A stretch of DNA of 19,133 nt from Spirochaetia bacterium (GTDB taxonomy: Bacteria; Spirochaetota; Spirochaetia; Treponematales; Breznakiellaceae). Where the stretch lies: contig BNUW01000035.1 in assembly GCA_025997655.1 (NCBI GenBank), positions 1 through 19,133 on the forward strand, written 5' to 3'. Position 1 is the first letter of the stretch, and each line of letters opens with the position of its first letter. The notes under the pieces were generated by a model. It was not told where the DNA came from. It worked only from the letters and a program-made list of their open reading frames with translations, and did no database searches. A program made the position numbers and the translations under genes. This document shows positions 14,574 through 19,133 of the stretch, piece after piece.

Positions 14574-15919
14574 AAAAAAGCATGGCCGCAGTTTTACTGT
14601 TTTTAGTTTTGTTCCCTGTTTTTTCCCAAAAGGTGGAGGAACCCTCCACCGATACGGATGCCAAACGGCTGGACACTATCCGCTATGGTACGGAAACGGA
14701 GATTGCCGCCCTGATACAGACCCTGAAAACTGAAAACACCCCCGGCATGGACGATGAACTTATCACGGTGGCTAAAAACACCCGGAACCGCAGCATCCTT
14801 TCCGGTGTTTTTTCCTTTTTTGCGGACCGGGAGAAGACCGGGCTTGAGGAACGGGCGCTCAAGGCGATTGAAGAGCGGGACGATGAGGCCAATGAAACGG
14901 TGTTGGCGGCCCTTGCCTATTTAGGGAAGATAAAAGCTGTGCAGGCGGTTCTCTCTATTCGCTCCCTCCTTGATGCGGAGGAATCGCGTTTTTCAGGCGC
15001 ATGCATTAAGGCGCTGGGATTAATCGGCGGCAGCATGCCTGATGCCGCCGAAACGGTGGAGTATTTGATCGATTATTATCAAAACCGCACCCCGGGGGAC
15101 GAAAATCGCCGGGAGATCATCATTGCTCTGGGGGAGATGAAGGCCGCTGCGGGCGCGCCGTTCCTGCAGGAAATCGTGGAGAACAACGATGAACGGCCGG
15201 TGCTCCGTATGTCCGCCCTGGACGCTCTGGCAAAGATCGGCGACCCAGGCGGGCTTCCGGCGGTACTCCAGGCGGTGGAATCCGCAGACCCCAACATACG
15301 ATCTTCCGCAGTTGCCGCCCTTGGCCCCTTCCAGGGTGACGAGGTGAATAAGACCATCCTGGAGGCTTTCCGGGATGGGTACTACAAGACCCGCATGGCG
15401 GCGGCACAGGCGGCAAGGGACCGGCGTTTGGCGGAAGCGGTTCCCTACCTGCGCTTCCGGGCCGAGCGGGACGATGTTCCGGCGGTTAAAGACGAGGCCA
15501 TTAAAGCCCTGGGGGCAATCGGAAATTCGGACAGCCTTGCCATCCTTTCATCGCTTTTTGCGGAACGGAAAAACACCGACCGGGTACGGCTGCTATCCGC
15601 AGAAATGCTCCTGCAAGACAACGCCGATGCCTATGCCGCTAAGGTGATAGAAGAACTGGACGAGGCGAAACAGAAAAACCTGACATCCCTCTACAACGGC
15701 TTCCTCCGCATCCTCAGTACGGCCAAGGCCCCGGCCCTGGAAGACCTGGCCCGGCGATTTTTCGTTTCCGGCGCCGTGGTGGAGAAATCCTACGCCCTGG
15801 ACATGGTACGAAACAACAACTTCCGCTCCCTTGCGGATCAGGTTCGTGAACTAACGAACGAAAAATACGGCAGCCTAAGCCGAAAAGCAAAAGTTGTTGT
15901 AGAACAAATGGGGCTATAA
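14570..15919 (+). CDS. exported HEAT-repeat protein
   Basis: 449-residue protein with an N-terminal signal peptide (Lys2-Lys3, hydrophobic 5-18, likely cleavage after about Ser19; no lipobox cysteine), so a periplasmic location is likely. The rest is almost wholly helical with repeated pairs of helices of HEAT/PBS-lyase type. Examples are VLAALAYLGKIKAVQAVLSI, ACIKALGLIGGS, ALDALAKIGDPGGLPAVLQAV, SSAVAALGPFQGDEVNKTIL and EAIKALGAIGNSDSLAIL: roughly seven or more units. Such folds are protein-binding scaffolds; no enzyme motif is seen. The ATG overlaps the tgt stop (ATGA) and TGGAGGT (about 14558-14564) gives a good ribosome binding site. It is the last gene of the + strand run. Its link to the preceding Lpt permeases is possible but unproven. 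Confidence 0.85.
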   Translation: MKKSMAAVLLFLVLFPVFSQKVEEPSTDTDAKRLDTIRYGTETEIAALIQTLKTENTPGMDDELITVAKNTRNRSILSGVFSFFADREKTGLEERALKAIEERDDEANETVLAALAYLGKIKAVQAVLSIRSLLDAEESRFSGACIKALGLIGGSMPDAAETVEYLIDYYQNRTPGDENRREIIIALGEMKAAAGAPFLQEIVENNDERPVLRMSALDALAKIGDPGGLPAVLQAVESADPNIRSSAVAALGPFQGDEVNKTILEAFRDGYYKTRMAAAQAARDRRLAEAVPYLRFRAERDDVPAVKDEAIKALGAIGNSDSLAILSSLFAERKNTDRVRLLSAEMLLQDNADAYAAKVIEELDEAKQKNLTSLYNGFLRILSTAKAPALEDLARRFFVSGAVVEKSYALDMVRNNNFRSLADQVRELTNEKYGSLSRKAKVVVEQMGL

Positions 15920-15941
15920 ATTTTTTGTATCCCATCAGTGA

Positions 15942-16073
15942 AGGAAAAGAATATGCCGCAGTAATAGTATTGGGGGTGTCAGTGGAAAACATAGGGGGGA
16001 CCCTCCGGGGGGTCCCTATGTTTTTCCACTGACAGGACCCCCCGCTAACCCTTCTCCGGCATATTCTTTTCCT
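15942..16073. terminator. nested inverted repeat between converging genes (probable bidirectional terminator)
   Basis: The outer arms are a perfect 17-bp inverted repeat: AGGAAAAGAATATGCCG at 15942-15958 and its reverse complement at 16057-16073. The inner stem has GTCAGTGGAAA (15978-15988) with 16023-16033, ACATAG with CTATGT, and GGGACCC (15997-16003) with GGGTCCC (16010-16016). That gives about 24 pairs with small bulges. The whole 132-bp unit can form a cruciform. It lies between two genes pointing at each other, and its right end reaches into the greA stop codon. The inner stem lacks a long T-run on the + strand (only tttttcc within the arm), so it is not a standard intrinsic terminator; termination both ways is the likeliest role. 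Confidence 0.7.
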
Positions 16074-18765
16074 AAAACGCCACTACCTCAATCCCCTCAA
16101 CGACATACGAAATCTTCTCATCATTGATGGAGAATTGGAATTTTTCCCCCACCTTTTTATTCAGGATAGCAGCGCCCAGGGGTGACAGGTAGGAAATGAT
16201 CCGGTTATCCGGGTCCGATTCCCAAGGCCCAAGGATGGTATACTCTTCATGCTTCCCGCTTACCTCATTGATGAGCTGCGCCTTGGTTCCAAAGGAAACA
16301 CGGCTTGTGTTTACCGAGGCGGGATCGAACAACTGAGCCCGTCCAATCTCATCCTTCAGTTTAGTCACCGTGGATTCCAGGATGCCCTGTTTCTCCTTGG
16401 CGGCCTTGTATTCCGCATTTTCCCGGAGGTCCCCCAGGCTCAGGGCAAAGCCGATTTCCTTCGAGTTGAGCGGCACCTCCACATCCATGATGCGGGCTAA
16501 TTCCCGCTGCTTTTCTTCGAACTTGGCCATGGTAACCAGCAGCCCCCGGGAAACCACGGATTTCTCGGTATCCCCAAGAAACTTGAAAGCAGGATGTTTT
16601 TGCAGTATCCGGTTTCGCAGGTTCAGTTTGTCCGCCGGGTCCAGGTCCTTCACATCATCGATCAGGGTATAGATACGGGTAATCGTATCCGGGTCCGCAG
16701 CGTCAATAAAGTTGCTTAAGGTATCATCCTTAAAGAGCAGGGCGTAGACCTGTTTGTTTACCTTTTTGTTTTCCGCCGTATCCCGGTGGTTCTCAATTTC
16801 CCGGTAGGTGATGTTCAGCATATGGATAAGCACGATAAGTTTCCGCTCCAGGCTTAGGCCGGCTTTTTCAAACCAGCTTTCATCCTTGAGGTTTTTTAGT
16901 ATCCATACCACTGCGTCACGGATCTCCCGGTGATCCCGGTAGTTCTCAAAACAATACTGGGTCAGGGCAACGAGCTTGTCCTCAGAGCCTTCCTTTTTCA
17001 GCCGCTCAACAATGGACGGGGAGAGGGCATAGGGGAAAAGTTTGATGTATATATCCGGCCAGTCGGGGACGAAGAGCTGAATGTGGTTGAGGAATTCTTC
17101 CTTGAACCTGGCGTCCTTGAGGCTGAGGAACAGGGCCGGCACATCCTCAATTTCATTAAAGATATCAATGAAGTTCAGGGAAAGGCCCGTGCCTAAATGG
17201 GGATGTTTTCCTACCAGGTTCTTTACCAGTAAATAAGACGCCACATATTCAGGGGTCTGGCCTTTTGTCCGGAGGTAGGCGGTGAAGTAGCCGAACATTT
17301 CGGTAAAATATTCGGAATCCAGTTCCACATCCTTCTGGGCCGCATAACTTCTGATGGTGACCGCCCGCTCAAAGAAATTGCGCTCCGCCTTAAATTCGTT
17401 GTAGAGTTTTTCGTCAATGCTGATGGGCCGGTCCCGCACCGTAAAGATGTCGATGTTATCCGGGCTTACCCCAAAGCCGGGGTCCGCCTTGAGGATGTCC
17501 CGGGCCTTGCCGCTCCAGGTGGTCCACTCCCCGGAAGAAAGGACCCCCGGCACCAGTTCCGCCTTCATACGCTTGAGGTCGCAGGCGTTATTAAAGCTGC
17601 GGATCACCGTTTGTAAGGCCCAATTGATTTCTTCCTTCACCTTATCGTGGAGCTCCTCCTTTTTCCTGGTGGCCTTGAGCACCCAAATATGGTCCTTCGC
17701 TATGGGTTGCAGGGCGTTTACCGCCATTTTGAGGTCCATGGAATGGTCCCGCTTCTTGGCAAAGTTAATGACAATCTTATCCCCCTTCACCAGGGCGATC
17801 TTCCCAATGCCCCAGGTCCGGTGGGACACATAGCTCCCCTTGTCAAAGGCGATGTGTTTCTCGAAATCGGTGATGGCCTCGTGGACATTGCGGTACTTCT
17901 GGGAAAGGTTGGAAACCCTGATGCACTCCTCAAGCTGGCTGTGCCCGGCGTGCTTCAGCCGGAAACATTCGGTGATCTCCCTCCGCGCCGGTTCATCCCG
18001 TTCATCGTACTCCAATATGATTTTGCAGATGCCGATGGCGGTATCAATATCGCCCTTCTCCTTGCAGTAGGCGTACACATCGTTGAGCAGTAATACTGCC
18101 TTGTCCTTACTGATGTTCTTGGCGATCTTCTTCTGGACGTGGAGGAAAAAGTCGATGTCCTCTTTGTCGTATTGGATAAGCTTGGCCCAGATTTCCCGGA
18201 CATTGGTAAAAAGGCCCTTGTTGATGTACCGGTGCAGGGCTTTCTTGTAGTAGTCCACCGCCTCTTCTATCTTGCCCTGCTTTTCGTAGTATTCCCCAAG
18301 GTTCTTTGCCAGGTCCGCCTCTTCGTAGTCCACCTTGACCAGCCGTTCCCAGATATCGTAGATGGCCGTCTCTTCGTTATCGTTCTTGTAACATTCCGCC
18401 AGGGTACGGAGGGCGAACTTCGATTCGCCGTGGATCAGGATACTGTCGCAGAGGTACTTTACGATGTTCCACTTGTGGTTGTCCACAAAAATGTTCACCA
18501 GGTTGGTCAGGGCCGCATCATCAATGAGCTGCCGGGACAGGGCGATCATCCCTGAAAGATAGAGCGCAATGATGCTGTTCTTGGTGTGCACCAGTTGCTC
18601 ATCGCAGATGGTCTTCAATTCATCATAGGCCTTTACATCCCGGGCTTCTTTCAGGAGGACATCCAGCTCTTTAAACTGGTTGGTAGAATAATTGCTGAGG
18701 GTGGCCCTGGTCCATTTTTCCTCGTTCAGCATTTCCTGTACTTTCTTCAAAAGAGCTTCAGACAT
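16072..18765 (-). CDS. greA: transcription elongation factor GreA fused to a large helical N-terminal region
   Basis: 897-residue protein whose last 150 residues are a GreA: coiled-coil with GDLRENAEYKAAKEKQ (about 778-793), where Asp779 and Glu782 match the tip acidic residues that drive RNA polymerase transcript cleavage. The C-terminal FKBP-like domain follows (VSFGTKAQL...LSPLGAAILNKKVGEKF). The first 740 residues are helical with a clear TPR-like unit (AKNLGEYYEKQGKIEEAVDYYKKAL, about 153-177). A beta-rich insert comes next (about 309-354, VSHRTWGIGKIALVKGDKIVINF), then a WTTWSGKARDIL motif. Ordinary GreA is about 158 residues; long fusions are known in treponemes and Chlamydia. The ATG at 18765 has GGAG six bases upstream; an in-frame ATG at 18777 is the alternative. 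Confidence 0.92.
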   Translation of the reverse strand: MSEALLKKVQEMLNEEKWTRATLSNYSTNQFKELDVLLKEARDVKAYDELKTICDEQLVHTKNSIIALYLSGMIALSRQLIDDAALTNLVNIFVDNHKWNIVKYLCDSILIHGESKFALRTLAECYKNDNEETAIYDIWERLVKVDYEEADLAKNLGEYYEKQGKIEEAVDYYKKALHRYINKGLFTNVREIWAKLIQYDKEDIDFFLHVQKKIAKNISKDKAVLLLNDVYAYCKEKGDIDTAIGICKIILEYDERDEPARREITECFRLKHAGHSQLEECIRVSNLSQKYRNVHEAITDFEKHIAFDKGSYVSHRTWGIGKIALVKGDKIVINFAKKRDHSMDLKMAVNALQPIAKDHIWVLKATRKKEELHDKVKEEINWALQTVIRSFNNACDLKRMKAELVPGVLSSGEWTTWSGKARDILKADPGFGVSPDNIDIFTVRDRPISIDEKLYNEFKAERNFFERAVTIRSYAAQKDVELDSEYFTEMFGYFTAYLRTKGQTPEYVASYLLVKNLVGKHPHLGTGLSLNFIDIFNEIEDVPALFLSLKDARFKEEFLNHIQLFVPDWPDIYIKLFPYALSPSIVERLKKEGSEDKLVALTQYCFENYRDHREIRDAVVWILKNLKDESWFEKAGLSLERKLIVLIHMLNITYREIENHRDTAENKKVNKQVYALLFKDDTLSNFIDAADPDTITRIYTLIDDVKDLDPADKLNLRNRILQKHPAFKFLGDTEKSVVSRGLLVTMAKFEEKQRELARIMDVEVPLNSKEIGFALSLGDLRENAEYKAAKEKQGILESTVTKLKDEIGRAQLFDPASVNTSRVSFGTKAQLINEVSGKHEEYTILGPWESDPDNRIISYLSPLGAAILNKKVGEKFQFSINDEKISYVVEGIEVVAF

Positions 18766-18787
18766 CTCGTACTCCATTCATCACAAA

Positions 18788-19133
18788 CTACCCCATATAC
18801 CGTTCGTATACGGCGGGATCAACAATCTTAATTTTCAGCAGGGTCTCCTCTATTAAAGCGGGGTCCTCCTGAACATTCTCGTAATGGTCGATTAACCAAA
18901 AATACCGGTTAATCAGCCGGGGGGTAAGAAGATTCAAATCTTCCGGCCGGCCCCTGACCGCGTTCTCCAGGGTAAAGATGGATTGTTTCAGCCGGCCTAC
19001 TTCAATCTGCTTCAACTCCCGTTTCACCGAAAACACCCCGAACAGGCACCCGTAAATGGGTATCCATTCCAGGAGTTCCTTACCCTTATGCCCCTCGGCC
19101 TGCACCCGGTCCCGCAGCCGCAGGATCATCTCC
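18788..19133 (-). CDS. unrecognised protein, 3' part only
   Basis: The last 115 or so codons of a minus-strand gene that runs off the right edge of the window; the stop is at 18788-18790. An ATG at 19129 is in frame, but GGAG directly touches it, leaving no spacing, so the real start is probably outside. The visible part is charged and helical, for example GKELLEWIPIYGCLFGVFSVKRE followed by a Leu-rich amphipathic segment and ending VYERYMG. No signal peptide, cysteine cluster or known motif is recognised. It lies 22 bases before the greA-fusion ATG on the same strand, so the two are probably co-transcribed and the greA promoter lies outside the window. Confidence 0.6.
   Translation of the reverse strand, partial: EMILRLRDRVQAEGHKGKELLEWIPIYGCLFGVFSVKRELKQIEVGRLKQSIFTLENAVRGRPEDLNLLTPRLINRYFWLIDHYENVQEDPALIEETLLKIKIVDPAVYERYMG

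Noticed and set aside
1..19133. tRNA, rRNA, insertion sequence or prophage genes
   Set aside because: No cloverleaf with a T-loop, no rRNA blocks, no transposase or phage motifs were found by eye on either strand; only short repeats are present.

Overview
The window looks like a chromosomal core region of a GC-rich spirochaete close to Treponema, probably of the termite-gut type. The evidence is the gene order nusA-infB-rbfA-truB-ribF-rpsO-pnp-dut-lptF/G-tgt, the giant GreA fusion of about 900 residues, and 'aaccacgaaggacac' and 'ccacggattacacgg' style dispersed repeats. I assign this from recalled family features; no database search was possible.

Layout. (1) 1-769 holds a lone Uma2-family (DUF820) nuclease-like gene in a more AT-rich stretch. 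(2) 770-897 is a compact control region: a promoter-like TTGACA box inside a palindrome, then an intrinsic-terminator hairpin just before rimP, with a 7-nt segment that could form a competing antiterminator. (3) 898-15919 is one tightly packed + strand run of thirteen genes: rimP, nusA, infB, rbfA, truB, ribF, rpsO, pnp, dut, two LptF/LptG-type permeases, tgt and an exported HEAT-repeat protein. Most junctions overlap or are under 15 nt. The two gaps are rpsO-pnp (85 nt, two hairpins) and pnp-dut (184 nt, dispersed repeats). (4) 15920-16071 separates converging genes with a nested inverted repeat of about 132 bp. (5) 16072-19133 on the minus strand holds a GreA fused to a very long helical N-terminal region, preceded by the 3' part of an unrecognised gene cut by the window edge.

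How it works together. The run covers ribosome maturation (RimP, RbfA), transcription elongation and termination (NusA), translation initiation (IF2, S15), tRNA modification (TruB, Tgt) and RNA decay (PNPase). It also carries FAD synthesis (RibF), dUTP removal (Dut) and envelope lipid export (LptF/G). The opposite strand adds a second RNA polymerase factor, GreA.

Most notable points: a near-palindromic repeat translated in frame inside TruB; a GreA fusion with a segment resembling the UvrD/PcrA Tudor fold that contacts RNA polymerase; a NusA ending in a four-cysteine zinc ribbon; a RibF that appears to lack its riboflavin-kinase domain; and the putative attenuator in front of rimP-nusA. No tRNA, rRNA, CRISPR array, insertion sequence or phage gene was seen.
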